64,000 nt of DNA from AP-15 sp963702685 (GTDB taxonomy: Bacteria > Pseudomonadota > Alphaproteobacteria > ATCC43930 > CGMCC-115725): contig CAVPDQ010000009.1 of the NCBI GenBank assembly GCA_963702685.1, positions 682,001 through 746,000 on the forward strand, in the 5' to 3' direction. Both the position numbers and the translations under genes were made by a program. The notes beneath the pieces are model-generated. The model searched no databases and had not been told where the DNA came from. It saw only the letters and a list, made by a program, of their open reading frames with translations. Shown here piece after piece: positions 35,809 to 45,129 of this stretch; within the stretch, counting starts at the first letter, position 1; each line of letters opens with the position of its first letter.

Positions 35809-36369
35809 ATGCAGGACGAAGCTCTGCTGCAGGATTTGCGCCGCCGCATGGACGGCGCTCTCGATGTGCTGCGCAAGGAATTGGGCGGCTTGCGGACCGG
35901 ACGAGCCTCGGCGAGCCTGCTCGAGCCGGTCTCCGTCGCCGCCTATGGCGGCACCATGCCCTTGAGCCAGCTTGCAACCGTCGGCGTGCCGGAGCCGCGC
36001 ATGATCACGGTGCAAGTCTGGGATCGCACCATGGTCAAGGCGGTCGACCGGGCAATTCGCGAATCGGGGCTGGGCCTTAACCCACAGACCGAAGGACAGG
36101 TGATCCGTGTGCCGATCCCCGATCTCAACGAAGAGCGGCGCCGCGAGCTGACCAAGGTCTCGGCCCGCTATGCCGAGCAGGCCCGAGTGGCGGTGCGCAA
36201 CGTCCGCCGCGACGGGATCGAAGGGTTGCGCCGCCAGGAAAAGGACGGGGCCATCCCGCAAGACCAGCAGCGCAAGCTGCAGCACGATATTCAGCACCTG
36301 ACCGATGATTTCATCGGGCGCATCGATGAGACTTTGGCACAAAAGGATCGCGAGATCCTGCAAGTCTGA
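35809..36369 (+). CDS. frr: Ribosome recycling factor
   Basis: RRF splits post-termination ribosomes together with EF-G. The all-helical 186-residue protein shows LRTGRASASLLEPVSVAAYGGTMPLSQLATVGVPEPRMITVQVWDR, IRESGLGLNPQTEGQVIRVPIPDLNEERRRELTK and the final long helix ending in DRIDETLAQKDREILQV-like sequence. The start has a GGGAGG site; its stop overlaps the uppS start. Confidence 0.97.
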   Translation: MQDEALLQDLRRRMDGALDVLRKELGGLRTGRASASLLEPVSVAAYGGTMPLSQLATVGVPEPRMITVQVWDRTMVKAVDRAIRESGLGLNPQTEGQVIRVPIPDLNEERRRELTKVSARYAEQARVAVRNVRRDGIEGLRRQEKDGAIPQDQQRKLQHDIQHLTDDFIGRIDETLAQKDREILQV

Positions 36370-37121
36370 TGGCCGATCTGAAGAGCGCCGACCCGGTTTC
36401 GCCGCGTGCGCTGCCCAAGCATGTCGCGATCATCATGGACGGCAACGGCCGTTGGGCGCAGGCGCGCGGCCTGCCGCGGATCGCCGGCCATCGCCGTGGC
36501 GCCGAAGCGGTGCGGCGCACGGTGGCGGCGGCCGGCGAGCTCGGCGTCCGCTATCTGACCCTGTTCGGGTTCTCCTCCGAGAATTGGAAGCGCCCATCGG
36601 GCGAGATCCACGATCTGATGGCGCTTTTACGCCATTACCTGCGTGCCGAGATCGCCGAATTGCATAAGAACGGCGTGCGCCTGAAGGTGATTGGCCAGCG
36701 CCTCCGGCTGTCGCCCGACATCGTCGGCATGATCGACCATGCCGAAGCGTTGACCCGGGACAATCGCACCGTGACCCTGACCGTTGCGTTGTCTTATGGC
36801 GGGCGCGCCGAGATCGTCGCCGCGGTGCGGGCGATCGCGGCGCAAGTGGCCGAAGGCGTCCTCGACGTCGAGGCGGTCGACGAATCGTGCCTCGCCCGTC
36901 ATCTCTTCACTGCCGACATGCCCGATCCGGATCTGCTTATCCGCACCAGCGGCGAGCAGCGCATCAGCAATTTTCTGCTGTGGCAATGCGCCTATTCCGA
37001 GCTGGTCTTCACGCGCACGATGTGGCCCGATTTCGGCAAAGCCGACCTCGAACGCGCGATCGAGGATTATTGCGTGCGCGACCGGCGTTATGGGGCATCG
37101 TTTGGCACGCCTCAGCCCTGA
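36369..37121 (+). CDS. uppS: Isoprenyl transferase (undecaprenyl diphosphate synthase)
   Basis: A cis-prenyltransferase that extends farnesyl diphosphate to the C55 lipid carrier for peptidoglycan and LPS sugars. Signature regions are HVAIIMDGNGRWAQARGLPRIAGHRRGAEAVRR, LTLFGFSSENWKRP, and DLLIRTSGEQRISNFLLWQCAYSELVFT, with the catalytic Asp in MDGNGRW. 250 residues. It overlaps frr by one base and cdsA by 32 bp. Confidence 0.97.
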   Translation: MADLKSADPVSPRALPKHVAIIMDGNGRWAQARGLPRIAGHRRGAEAVRRTVAAAGELGVRYLTLFGFSSENWKRPSGEIHDLMALLRHYLRAEIAELHKNGVRLKVIGQRLRLSPDIVGMIDHAEALTRDNRTVTLTVALSYGGRAEIVAAVRAIAAQVAEGVLDVEAVDESCLARHLFTADMPDPDLLIRTSGEQRISNFLLWQCAYSELVFTRTMWPDFGKADLERAIEDYCVRDRRYGASFGTPQP

Positions 37122-37929
37122 GGCGTCGCAGCGGCTGTTCTCCGGGCTGGTGCTGGCGCCGCTGCCGATCGCCGCGATCTGGTTCGGCTCCCCCTGGCTG
37201 CCGTTGCTGACCGGTTTGGCCGGCGCGATCATGGCCTGGGAGTGGGGCCGGCTGTGCCGCCGTCGGCGCTCCGGCCCGATCGCCGCGCCGATCGGCGTTT
37301 TGCTCGTTGGCACGGTTGTGACGGCCGTGGCGGTCGCCTCGCTGGCCACCGCTGGAGCCGCCGTTGCCGTCGCTGTTCTCGGCGCCGGCATTGCGCTTGG
37401 GGCGGCACGGCGCGAAGCCGGTGTCGAGCCGGCTTGGGTGGCGCTCGGCGCGCTTTGGGTGGCACTTCCTTGTGTGTCTGTGCTGTGGCTCGCCGGCACG
37501 CCGAGGGGCGGGCGGGCGGTCCTCCTCTGGGTGCTGGCGATCGTCTGGGCGACCGACATTGGCGCCTATGTTTTTGGCCGTGCGCTCGGCGGCCCACGCC
37601 TGGCGCCGCGTTGGAGCCCGCGCAAGACCTGGACCGGATTTTTTGGCGGCACCCTTTGCGCGGCTTTGGCCGGAGGGGCCACGGCCGTCACTTTGGCGAT
37701 CTCACCGGCGCGGTGGTTGATCCTGCTCAGCGCCGCTCTTGCCGTCGTTGAGCAATTGGGCGATCTTGCCGAGTCGTTGGCGAAACGCAGGTTTGGCGTG
37801 AAGGATTCGGGCGGGCTCATCCCGGGGCATGGCGGGCTCCTCGATCGTCTCGATGGCCTCCTCGCCGTGGTGCCGACGGTTGCGCTGTTGACCCTGATCG
37901 GCGGAAGCAGCATCCTGACGTGGCGCTGA
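37090..37929 (+). CDS. cdsA: Phosphatidate cytidylyltransferase
   Basis: An inner-membrane enzyme forming CDP-diacylglycerol, the precursor of all phospholipids. Several Ala/Val/Leu-rich membrane helices are followed by the family signature at the C-terminus, AKRRFGVKDSGGLIPGHGGLLDRLDGL, containing the paired metal-binding acids. WATDIGAYVFGRALGG and SPRKTWTGFFGG are also typical. The ATG at 37090 lies inside uppS; 279 residues. Confidence 0.95.
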   Translation: MGHRLARLSPEASQRLFSGLVLAPLPIAAIWFGSPWLPLLTGLAGAIMAWEWGRLCRRRRSGPIAAPIGVLLVGTVVTAVAVASLATAGAAVAVAVLGAGIALGAARREAGVEPAWVALGALWVALPCVSVLWLAGTPRGGRAVLLWVLAIVWATDIGAYVFGRALGGPRLAPRWSPRKTWTGFFGGTLCAALAGGATAVTLAISPARWLILLSAALAVVEQLGDLAESLAKRRFGVKDSGGLIPGHGGLLDRLDGLLAVVPTVALLTLIGGSSILTWR

Positions 37930-37979
37930 GCCTGCCCGAAGGCGCCCGTCCCGCCGGCGCCAGGAACCGGAGCGATCGC

Positions 37980-39167
37980 ATGCGACGGGTCACTATTTTG
38001 GGCTCGACCGGCTCGATCGGGCGAAGCACCGTCGATCTCGTGCAACGCAACCCCGACGCCTTTTCGGTCGAAGCGCTGACCGCAAACCGCAACGCGGCGC
38101 GTCTCGCCGAGCAAGCGCGCGCGGTGCGGGCGCGCTTTGCCGCGATCGCCGACCCGGCCCATTACGCAGCGCTGAAAGCCGCGCTGGCGGGCAGCGGGAT
38201 CGAAACGGCGTGCGGTGCCGCGGCGCTGATCGAAGCAGCGCAACGGCCGGCCGATGTGGTGATGGCGGGGATTGTCGGGGCAGCCGGGCTCGCGCCCACG
38301 CTGGCGGCGATTCGGCGCGGCGCGATCGTCGGGTTTGCCAACAAGGAGGTGCTTGTTTGCGCCGGCAAGCTGGTGATGCTCGAGGTCGCGCGCTGGGGCG
38401 CCACCCTGTTGCCGGTGGATAGCGAGCATAATGCGATCTGGCAGTGCTTCGACTTCGAACGGGCTGAAAGCATCGAAAAGATCACGCTGACCTGCAGCGG
38501 CGGCCCGTTTCGCGAGCGCACGATCGAGGAGATGAAAGAGGCCACGCCGGAGCAAGCCGTCGCGCATCCGAATTGGAGCATGGGGGCAAAGATTTCGGTC
38601 GATTCGGCAACGCTGATGAACAAGGGGCTCGAGGTGATCGAGGCCCACCATCTGTTTGGCATGCCATCGGATCGCATCGACATCGTCGTGCATCCGCAAT
38701 CGGTGGTCCACAGTCTGGTGAGCTATTGCGACGGCTCGATGCTGGCCCAGCTCGGCTCACCCGACATGCGCACCCCGATCGCCTACGCGCTGGCCTGGCC
38801 GGAGCGGATTGCCGCACCGACCAAACGTCTCGATCTCGCGGCGGTGGCGCGTCTGACATTCGAGCCGCCTGATGCGACCCGGTTTCCGGCGTTGCGGGTC
38901 GCGCGAGAAGCGCTGTTGGCGGGCGGCGGCGCGCCCACGGTGCTGAACGCCGCCAACGAGACGGCGGTCTACGCCTTTCTGGAGCGCCGGATCGGCTTTC
39001 TCGACATCGCCGAGACGGTCGAGCGCACGCTCGCCGCGGTCCCCACGGGCCCGCTTGATTCTCTCGAAGACGTCTACAATTTCGATAAGGCAGCGCGCCG
39101 GATAGCCGGCGAATTTTGCGCCGGTTTTGCGCCGGCGCACGCTTTCGCGCCAACGGAGCCGGCATGA
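37980..39167 (+). CDS. dxr: 1-deoxy-D-xylulose-5-phosphate reductoisomerase
   Basis: The first committed enzyme of the MEP isoprenoid pathway, converting DXP to MEP with NADPH. The NADPH loop is RRVTILGSTGSIGRSTVDL; then GFANKEVLVCAG, the metal site PVDSEHNAIWQC and WSMGAKISVDSATLMNKGLEVIEAHHLFG. The ATG at 37980 with an upstream GGAG fits the family start; a GTG at 37920 would add 20 residues and overlap cdsA. It feeds precursors to uppS in the same operon. Confidence 0.96.
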   Translation: MRRVTILGSTGSIGRSTVDLVQRNPDAFSVEALTANRNAARLAEQARAVRARFAAIADPAHYAALKAALAGSGIETACGAAALIEAAQRPADVVMAGIVGAAGLAPTLAAIRRGAIVGFANKEVLVCAGKLVMLEVARWGATLLPVDSEHNAIWQCFDFERAESIEKITLTCSGGPFRERTIEEMKEATPEQAVAHPNWSMGAKISVDSATLMNKGLEVIEAHHLFGMPSDRIDIVVHPQSVVHSLVSYCDGSMLAQLGSPDMRTPIAYALAWPERIAAPTKRLDLAAVARLTFEPPDATRFPALRVAREALLAGGGAPTVLNAANETAVYAFLERRIGFLDIAETVERTLAAVPTGPLDSLEDVYNFDKAARRIAGEFCAGFAPAHAFAPTEPA

Positions 39168-40321
39168 TCCATCTATCGTCCCTCGAAGCCCTGGGCCACG
39201 GCGCGCTGCAATATGGCGGATGGTTTTTGATCATCCTGACCGTGCTCGTTTTTGTCCATGAGTTCGGCCACTACATCGTCGCGCGCTGGAACCGGGTGCG
39301 GGTCGATGTGTTTTCGATCGGCTTTGGACCCGAGCTGTTCGGACGCCGCGACCGCGCTGGAACGCGCTGGAAATTCAGCGCCATCCCGCTCGGCGGCTAT
39401 GTCAAGATGTTTGGCGACGGCGACCCGGCCTCGGGCCTGCCGGCGGTCGGTTTCGCCGATCTCGCACCGGCCGAGCGCGCCGTTTCGTTTCATGGCAAAC
39501 GGCTCGGCCAGCGGGCGGCGATCGTCGCCGCCGGGCCGGCGGCGAATTTTGTGTTTGCCGTTGCCGTCTTGGCGATGTTGTTCGCCACCTACGGGCAGCC
39601 TTTCACGCCGCCCGAGATCGGCCAGGTGCAATCGGGAAGCGCTGCCGAGCAGGCCGGCATGCGGCCGGGTGATGTGATCGCGCAGATCGACGGCAAGCCG
39701 GTCGAGCGCTTTGAGGATGTTCAGCAAATCGTCCGCCTCAATCCAGCGACGCCGATGACGATTGTGGTTCGGCGCGGCGGCGGCGATCTGACGTTGCATG
39801 TGACGCCGAAGCGCAGCGAGCTCACCGACCGATTTGGCAATCGCTACGAAATCGGCCTCCTTGGTATCGCCCACCGCGGCATGAATTATGTCAAGCGCGA
39901 CCCGGCAACCGCTGTCGTGCAGGCGGCTAACGAGACCTGGAGCCTGTCGGTCGCAACCCTCAAGGCGATGTGGCAGATCGTCATCGGCATGCGCAGCACC
40001 GACGAGCTCGGCGGACCGTTGCGTATCGCGCAAATGTCGGGCGACGTGGCCGAGGGCGGCGTGGTTGCTGTGCTGTGGTTCATGGCGGTGCTTTCGATCA
40101 ATCTGGGGTTGATCAACCTGTTTCCCGTTCCAGTCCTTGACGGCGGGCACCTGCTGTTCTATGCCGCCGAAGCGCTTCGCGGGAAGCCGCTGGGTCCACG
40201 TGCCCAGGAATACGGCTTTCGCATCGGGCTCGCGTTGGTCCTCACCTTGATGGTCTTTGCCACCAGAAACGACCTCGTCCATCTCGGGGTCTGGAGTTGG
40301 CTGAAAGGCCTGGTGACCTGA
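39164..40321 (+). CDS. rseP: RIP metalloprotease RseP (site-2 protease)
   Basis: An intramembrane zinc protease that cleaves anti-sigma factors in the envelope stress response. The zinc motif HEFGH sits in the first membrane helix (VLVFVHEFGHYIVARW), followed by one clear PDZ domain (IGQVQSGSAAEQAGMRPGDVIAQIDGKPVE) and the late NLFPVPVLDGGHLLFYAAEALRGKPL motif. The start overlaps the dxr stop as ATGA. 385 residues. Confidence 0.96.
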   Translation: MIHLSSLEALGHGALQYGGWFLIILTVLVFVHEFGHYIVARWNRVRVDVFSIGFGPELFGRRDRAGTRWKFSAIPLGGYVKMFGDGDPASGLPAVGFADLAPAERAVSFHGKRLGQRAAIVAAGPAANFVFAVAVLAMLFATYGQPFTPPEIGQVQSGSAAEQAGMRPGDVIAQIDGKPVERFEDVQQIVRLNPATPMTIVVRRGGGDLTLHVTPKRSELTDRFGNRYEIGLLGIAHRGMNYVKRDPATAVVQAANETWSLSVATLKAMWQIVIGMRSTDELGGPLRIAQMSGDVAEGGVVAVLWFMAVLSINLGLINLFPVPVLDGGHLLFYAAEALRGKPLGPRAQEYGFRIGLALVLTLMVFATRNDLVHLGVWSWLKGLVT

Positions 40322-40369
40322 CGCGATCGCCGGTTCGGGGGGCGAAGTTCGAGCCGGGGTGGGGGCAGT

Positions 40370-42853
40370 TTGCGTCGCATCAGATGGAGCTCCGTCCTGT
40401 GGGCGGTCGCCGGCATCACTGCCGCCGCTGCGGCCGCGCCGGCGCAGCGCACGACTGCGTCCGCCGCAACCCAGCCGCCGGCTTTGGCACGGCCGGACAG
40501 CGCAACGGCGCATTCCGGACCAGCGGCGAATTCCGGATCGGCGGCGAAGCCCGGTTCGGCGGCGAAGCCCGGCGCCGCCGCGCCCCGCTCGGCCGAGGGT
40601 GTCGTCACCGACATCCGTGTCGAGGGGACCCAGCGCATAGAGCCCGAGACGGTCCGCTCCTATCTCCTGATCCAGACCGGCGACCCGTGGGACGCGCAGC
40701 AGGTCGACAATTCGCTGAAATCGCTGTTCGCTACCGGCCTCTTTGCCGATGTCAAGCTCAGCCGGGTCGGCAACACGCTGGTCGTCAAGGTGGTCGAGAA
40801 CCCGATTATCAATCGCATCGCGTTCGAGGGTAACAGCAAGCTCAACGACAAGGATCTGAACGCCGAAATCCAGCTGCGCCCGCGCGTTGTCTATACCCGC
40901 ACCCGCGTCCAGAACGACGTCAAGCGCATTCTCGATCTCTACCGGCGCCACGGCCGGTTTGGCGCCACTGTCGAGCCGAAAGTCATCCAGCTGTCGGAAA
41001 ACCGGGTCGATCTCGTCTTCGAAATCAACGAGGGCCCTTTTACCGGCGTCCGCAGCGTCAATTTTGTCGGCAACCACGAATTCAGCGAGGGTAAGCTGCG
41101 CGGCGTCATCGACACCAAGGAAAGCCGGTGGTATCGGTTTTTGTCGACCAGCGATACCTATGATCCCGACCGCCTGACCTATGACCGCGAGCTGTTGCGT
41201 AAATTTTATCTGACCGAGGGCTATGCCGACTTTCGAGTGGTGTCGGCGGTGGCAGAGCTGACGCCCTCGGCCGACGGCTTTATCGTCACCTTCACCGTCG
41301 ACGAGGGGGAGCGCTACCGGTTCGGCAAGATCGACGTCAACATCAAGCTCAAGGACCTGCCGGCCGCGTCGGTGCTGCCGCTGCTGACCGTTCATTCCGG
41401 CGATTGGTACAATGCCGAGCAGGTCGAAAAATCGATCACGGTCCTGACCAACACGCTCGGCAACCGTGGCTATGCCTTTGTCGAGGTCAAGCCGGAGATC
41501 AGGCGAAACCGGAAGGGCCGCACCGTTGATATTACCTTCAACGTGCAGGAGGGACCGCGGGTCTATGTCGAGCGCATCGACATCGTCGGCAATGTGCGCA
41601 CCCTCGACAAGGTGATCCGCCGCGAGTTCCAGCTGGTCGAGGGCGACGCCTTCAACACCACCAAGATGGAGCGGTCCAAAGAGCGCATCAAGAATTTGGG
41701 CTTTTTCAAAAAGGTCGAGGTGACCAACGCGCCGGGTTCGGCACCCGACAAGACGGTGGTGACGGTCGAGGTCGAGGAGCAGTCGACCGGCGAGCTGTCG
41801 TTGGGGCTCGGCTTTTCGACAAGCGATGGCCCGCTCGCGGACATCAACATCCGGGAGCGTAATTTTCTCGGGCGTGGCCAGGATTTGCGCATCGGAACCG
41901 TGGTCTCGTTCCGGTCGCAGCAAGTCGACCTGAGCTTTACCGAGCCCTATTTTCTGGACCGAAACATCGCGGCTGGTTTTGATATTTTTGAAATCAAGAC
42001 CAGCCCGACCGCTTCGTTCTTTTCCGGGGTAGTCCCGCCGTTCCAGCAATTCTCCTATGGCGGGGCGCTGCGCACCGGCTATCAGATCACCGACAACCTG
42101 CGCCAGACCCTCAAATACACGGCACGGTCCGACAACATCACGGACATCCAGACCGACGCGTCGCTGTTTATCGCGCTGCAAGCGGGGCAGCACGTTACCT
42201 CCGAGATTGGGCAAGTCTTGCTGTACGATCGCCGCGACAATCGGCTCGAGCCGACCGGCGGATATTACGGTTCTATCGGCACTGACTTTGCCGGTGTGGG
42301 GTTCGGCGTCGACTACGTCCGTACCAAGGTGAACTTCGGCTATTACTATTCGGTTGCTCCCGACTGGGTGCTGTCGCTCACCGGTGAGGCCGGCTCGGTT
42401 TTGGGCTGGAACGGCCAGCAAGTCCTGCTGCAGGATCGATTTTTTGTCGGCGGCGACAATCTGCGCGGCTTTCAGGACGCCGGCATCGGTCCGCGCGATT
42501 CGGTCACCGACGACGCGCTCGGCGGTCAGAACTACTACGTCGGCTCGGTGACATTGGGTGTGCCGCTCGGCCTGCCGAAGGAATTGGGGCTGAGCGGACG
42601 TGTCTTCACGGATTTCGGCTCGCTATGGAAGCTCGAGCCGACCAATCTCGTGCTGACGCCTGAGCAGCTGGTGACCACCGGAGGTCAGCAGCCCGTCGTT
42701 CTCGATTCGAATGCGATCCGGGTCAGCGCCGGGATCGGGGTGTCATGGAAATCGCCGGTCGGCCCGATCCGGCTCGATCTCGCGCTGCCGATCAAAAAGC
42801 AGCCCTTTGACCAGACTCAGTTCTTCCGCATCAGCTTTGGCACGAGGTTCTAA
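40370..42853 (+). CDS. bamA: Outer membrane protein assembly factor BamA
   Basis: The Omp85 protein that inserts beta-barrel proteins into the outer membrane. The TTG start at 40370 follows a purine-rich GGGGTGGGGG stretch and gives a signal peptide (SVLWAVAGITAAAAAAPAQ), then an Ala-rich linker. Five POTRA repeats (from VVTDIRVEGTQRIEPETVRSYL to about residue 430) precede a 16-strand barrel ending in the C-terminal aromatic signature FRISFGTRF. 827 residues. Followed at 2 bp by the Skp gene. Confidence 0.96.
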   Translation: MRRIRWSSVLWAVAGITAAAAAAPAQRTTASAATQPPALARPDSATAHSGPAANSGSAAKPGSAAKPGAAAPRSAEGVVTDIRVEGTQRIEPETVRSYLLIQTGDPWDAQQVDNSLKSLFATGLFADVKLSRVGNTLVVKVVENPIINRIAFEGNSKLNDKDLNAEIQLRPRVVYTRTRVQNDVKRILDLYRRHGRFGATVEPKVIQLSENRVDLVFEINEGPFTGVRSVNFVGNHEFSEGKLRGVIDTKESRWYRFLSTSDTYDPDRLTYDRELLRKFYLTEGYADFRVVSAVAELTPSADGFIVTFTVDEGERYRFGKIDVNIKLKDLPAASVLPLLTVHSGDWYNAEQVEKSITVLTNTLGNRGYAFVEVKPEIRRNRKGRTVDITFNVQEGPRVYVERIDIVGNVRTLDKVIRREFQLVEGDAFNTTKMERSKERIKNLGFFKKVEVTNAPGSAPDKTVVTVEVEEQSTGELSLGLGFSTSDGPLADINIRERNFLGRGQDLRIGTVVSFRSQQVDLSFTEPYFLDRNIAAGFDIFEIKTSPTASFFSGVVPPFQQFSYGGALRTGYQITDNLRQTLKYTARSDNITDIQTDASLFIALQAGQHVTSEIGQVLLYDRRDNRLEPTGGYYGSIGTDFAGVGFGVDYVRTKVNFGYYYSVAPDWVLSLTGEAGSVLGWNGQQVLLQDRFFVGGDNLRGFQDAGIGPRDSVTDDALGGQNYYVGSVTLGVPLGLPKELGLSGRVFTDFGSLWKLEPTNLVLTPEQLVTTGGQQPVVLDSNAIRVSAGIGVSWKSPVGPIRLDLALPIKKQPFDQTQFFRISFGTRF

Positions 42854-42855
42854 CC

Positions 42856-43593
42856 ATGATTTCGGTTGCACGTTGGGCGGGCCTGGCGTTGCCGTTGCTG
42901 TTGTGCGGGGTCGCGGGGGACGCGGCAGCTCAGGCCCCACCAAAAGCTGTCCCCGCAACCCCCGGGACTACCCCGGCGCCGCCACCTGCGACACCGCCCG
43001 CCGCCGCCCCGGCACCAACGCTCTCGGCGCCAACGCTCCCGGTTGGTCAGAACCTCAACATCATGGTGGTCGATGTTCAGGCGCTGTTGCAAAACTCGAA
43101 GGCGGCCAAGATGGTGCGTGGTCAGATCGAGCAGAAGCGCACCGAATACACCAAGGAAATCTCACACGAGGAGGAGACGTTGCGCGCTCAGCGCGATGCG
43201 CTGCAACGCCAGCAGAACTCCTTGACACCAGAAGCCTTGAGCAAAAAGGGGCGCGAGTTTCAGCAGCGGGTGAGCGATCTCGATCGCAACGTTCAAGGCA
43301 AGCGCCAGGCGCTTGAAAAATCGAACAACGAAGCGTTGTCCAAGATCCAGCAGGAAATGCTGAAGATTATTGCGGACATCGCCAAGCAGAGAAAGGCGAA
43401 CTTGGTGTTCCAGCGCACCGATTTGGTGCTGTTCGACCGGGGCTTCGACGTGACCGACGAAGTCATGCAAAAGCTCGACGAGCAGATGCCGGTATTGAAC
43501 GTTACGTTCGTCGCTCCGACTGCACCGAGCGCCGCGCCGACACCGAGCGCCGCCTCCGCCAGGACGACTCCAACGAAGGCAAAGCGGAAATAG
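42856..43593 (+). CDS. skp: OmpH/Skp family periplasmic chaperone
   Basis: A trimeric holdase that carries unfolded outer-membrane proteins to BamA. The signal peptide (GLALPLLLCGVAGDAAAQ) is followed by a Pro/Ala linker, the Skp body strand LNIMVVDVQALLQNSKAAKMVRGQIE, a long charged coiled coil (about residues 90-180) and VFQRTDLVLFDRGFDVTDEVMQKLDEQMP. It has an unusually long Pro/Ala N-terminal linker and a Thr/Ala/Lys C-terminal tail. 245 residues. Confidence 0.93.
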   Translation: MISVARWAGLALPLLLCGVAGDAAAQAPPKAVPATPGTTPAPPPATPPAAAPAPTLSAPTLPVGQNLNIMVVDVQALLQNSKAAKMVRGQIEQKRTEYTKEISHEEETLRAQRDALQRQQNSLTPEALSKKGREFQQRVSDLDRNVQGKRQALEKSNNEALSKIQQEMLKIIADIAKQRKANLVFQRTDLVLFDRGFDVTDEVMQKLDEQMPVLNVTFVAPTAPSAAPTPSAASARTTPTKAKRK

Positions 43594-43624
43594 CCAACGG
43601 CGCCCCGGTTCCACGGCGCGGCAG

Positions 43625-44650
43625 ATGGCCGATCCACGGTTTTTCAACCGCGCCGGCCCGTTCACGCTGCGGGCGCTGGCATCGTTGAGCGGCGGCCAGC
43701 TGCGGCCGGAGAGCGCGGGCGAGCGGCTGGTGCACGATGTGGCCCCGCTCGAAACCGCCGGTCCCGAGGCTGCGAGCTTTCTTGAAAATCGTAAATATAT
43801 CGAAGCTTTCCGTCGCTCTCGCGCCGGTGTCGCCTTTGTCGACGACTGGGCGGCCGGGCGCGCGCCGCCCGACATGGTGCTGATCGTCAGCGGCGAGCCG
43901 TACAAAGCCTTTGCCCGCGCCGCACAGGCATTTTACCCGCCGCAGCCTTTTGTCGCCGGGTGGGCGCAAACTGCGATCGTCCACCCCTCGGCGGTCGTCC
44001 CCGCGGATTGCGCGATCGGCGCCAACGCCGTGATCGACGCCGAGGTGCGGATCGGGCGACGCTGCCTGGTGGGTCCCAATACGGTGATTGCCGCCGCGGT
44101 CGAGATCGGCGACGATTGCCGAATCGGCGCCAATGTCACGTTGAGCCATTGCGTCTTGGGATCGAGGGTCGTGCTGCATCCCGGTGTGCGCATCGGCCAA
44201 GCCGGGTTCGGCTTTGCCCCCGACCCGACGGCGCCGGTCAAGGTGCCGCAACTCGGCCGGGTGATCATCGGCGACGATGTCGATATCGGCGCCAACACCA
44301 CAATCGACCGCGGCGCCGGACCCGATACTGTGATCGGGGCGGGCTCGATGATTGATAACCTGGTGCAAATCGGTCACAACGTGGTGCTCGGCCGGGGCTG
44401 CGTCCTCGCCGCCCAGGTCGGGATTTCCGGGAGCACGCGGCTCGGTGACTTTGTCATGATCGGCGGCCAGGTCGGGTTCGCCGGCCACCTCAATATCGGC
44501 AGCGGTGCGCGGATCGCTGCCAAGAGCGGCATCATGCGCGATGTCCCCGCCGGGGCGACGCTGTGCGGCAGCCCGGCGGTGCCGATCGCCCAATTCATGC
44601 GGCAGACGGCGGTGCTTCAGCGGTTGTCGAAAAAGAGGGACGGACAATGA
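43625..44650 (+). CDS. lpxD: UDP-3-O-(3-hydroxyacyl)glucosamine N-acyltransferase
   Basis: The third lipid A pathway enzyme, which adds the N-linked 3-hydroxyacyl chain from acyl-ACP. An N-terminal uridine-binding domain (SFLENRKYIEAFRRSRAGVAFVDD) precedes a left-handed beta-helix of hexapeptide repeats (for example IGANAVIDAEVRIGRRCLVG) and the catalytic His region DNLVQIGHNVVLG. 341 residues. ATGA overlap with fabZ. Confidence 0.96.
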   Translation: MADPRFFNRAGPFTLRALASLSGGQLRPESAGERLVHDVAPLETAGPEAASFLENRKYIEAFRRSRAGVAFVDDWAAGRAPPDMVLIVSGEPYKAFARAAQAFYPPQPFVAGWAQTAIVHPSAVVPADCAIGANAVIDAEVRIGRRCLVGPNTVIAAAVEIGDDCRIGANVTLSHCVLGSRVVLHPGVRIGQAGFGFAPDPTAPVKVPQLGRVIIGDDVDIGANTTIDRGAGPDTVIGAGSMIDNLVQIGHNVVLGRGCVLAAQVGISGSTRLGDFVMIGGQVGFAGHLNIGSGARIAAKSGIMRDVPAGATLCGSPAVPIAQFMRQTAVLQRLSKKRDGQ

Positions 44651-45117
44651 CCGGGCCGGCCTCGGTCGAGGGCCGAGCGGTCGAGATCGATGTTCAGCGG
44701 ATCATGGAAATGATCCCGCATCGCCATCCGTTCCTGATGATCGACAGGGTTTGCGACGTGGTGGCAAACGAGCGGGCGACCGGCATCAAAAACGTGTCGC
44801 CGGACGAATATTATTTTCGCGGCCATTTTCCAGCCCGGCCGGTCATGCCGGGGGTGCTGATCATCGAAGTCATGGCGCAAACCGCGGCGGTGCTGGTGGT
44901 GCATACCCTGGGCCGCGAAGCGGAGGGCAAGCTCGTCTATTTTATGAGCGTCGACAATGCCCGCTTTCGCCGGCCGGTCGTCCCCGGCAATGTCTTGCAG
45001 GTCCATGTCACCAAGCAGCGCAACCGCGGCAATGTGTGGAAATTCGACGGCCGGGCCGAGGTCGGCGGGCATCTCGTTGCGGAAGCGGTGTTCGCCGCCA
45101 TGCTCCTCGACGATTAG
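44647..45117 (+). CDS. fabZ: 3-hydroxyacyl-ACP dehydratase FabZ
   Basis: A hot-dog-fold dehydratase of fatty acid synthesis. The active-site His is in IPHRHPFLMIDRV and GHFPARPVMPGVLIIEVMAQTAA, followed by FMSVDNARFRRPVVPGNVL. 156 residues. It sits between lpxD and lpxA, as usual, balancing fatty-acid elongation against lipid A use of hydroxyacyl-ACP. Confidence 0.97.
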   Translation: MTGPASVEGRAVEIDVQRIMEMIPHRHPFLMIDRVCDVVANERATGIKNVSPDEYYFRGHFPARPVMPGVLIIEVMAQTAAVLVVHTLGREAEGKLVYFMSVDNARFRRPVVPGNVLQVHVTKQRNRGNVWKFDGRAEVGGHLVAEAVFAAMLLDD

Positions 45118-45129
45118 GCGGTGCCGGCC

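Noticed and set aside
39173..42421. Very long open frame (1,082 codons) on the minus strand opposite rseP and bamA
   Set aside because: It lies wholly antisense to two well-supported genes, its translation is low in recognisable structure and rich in Arg/Asp/His, and such mirror frames are expected in high-GC DNA.
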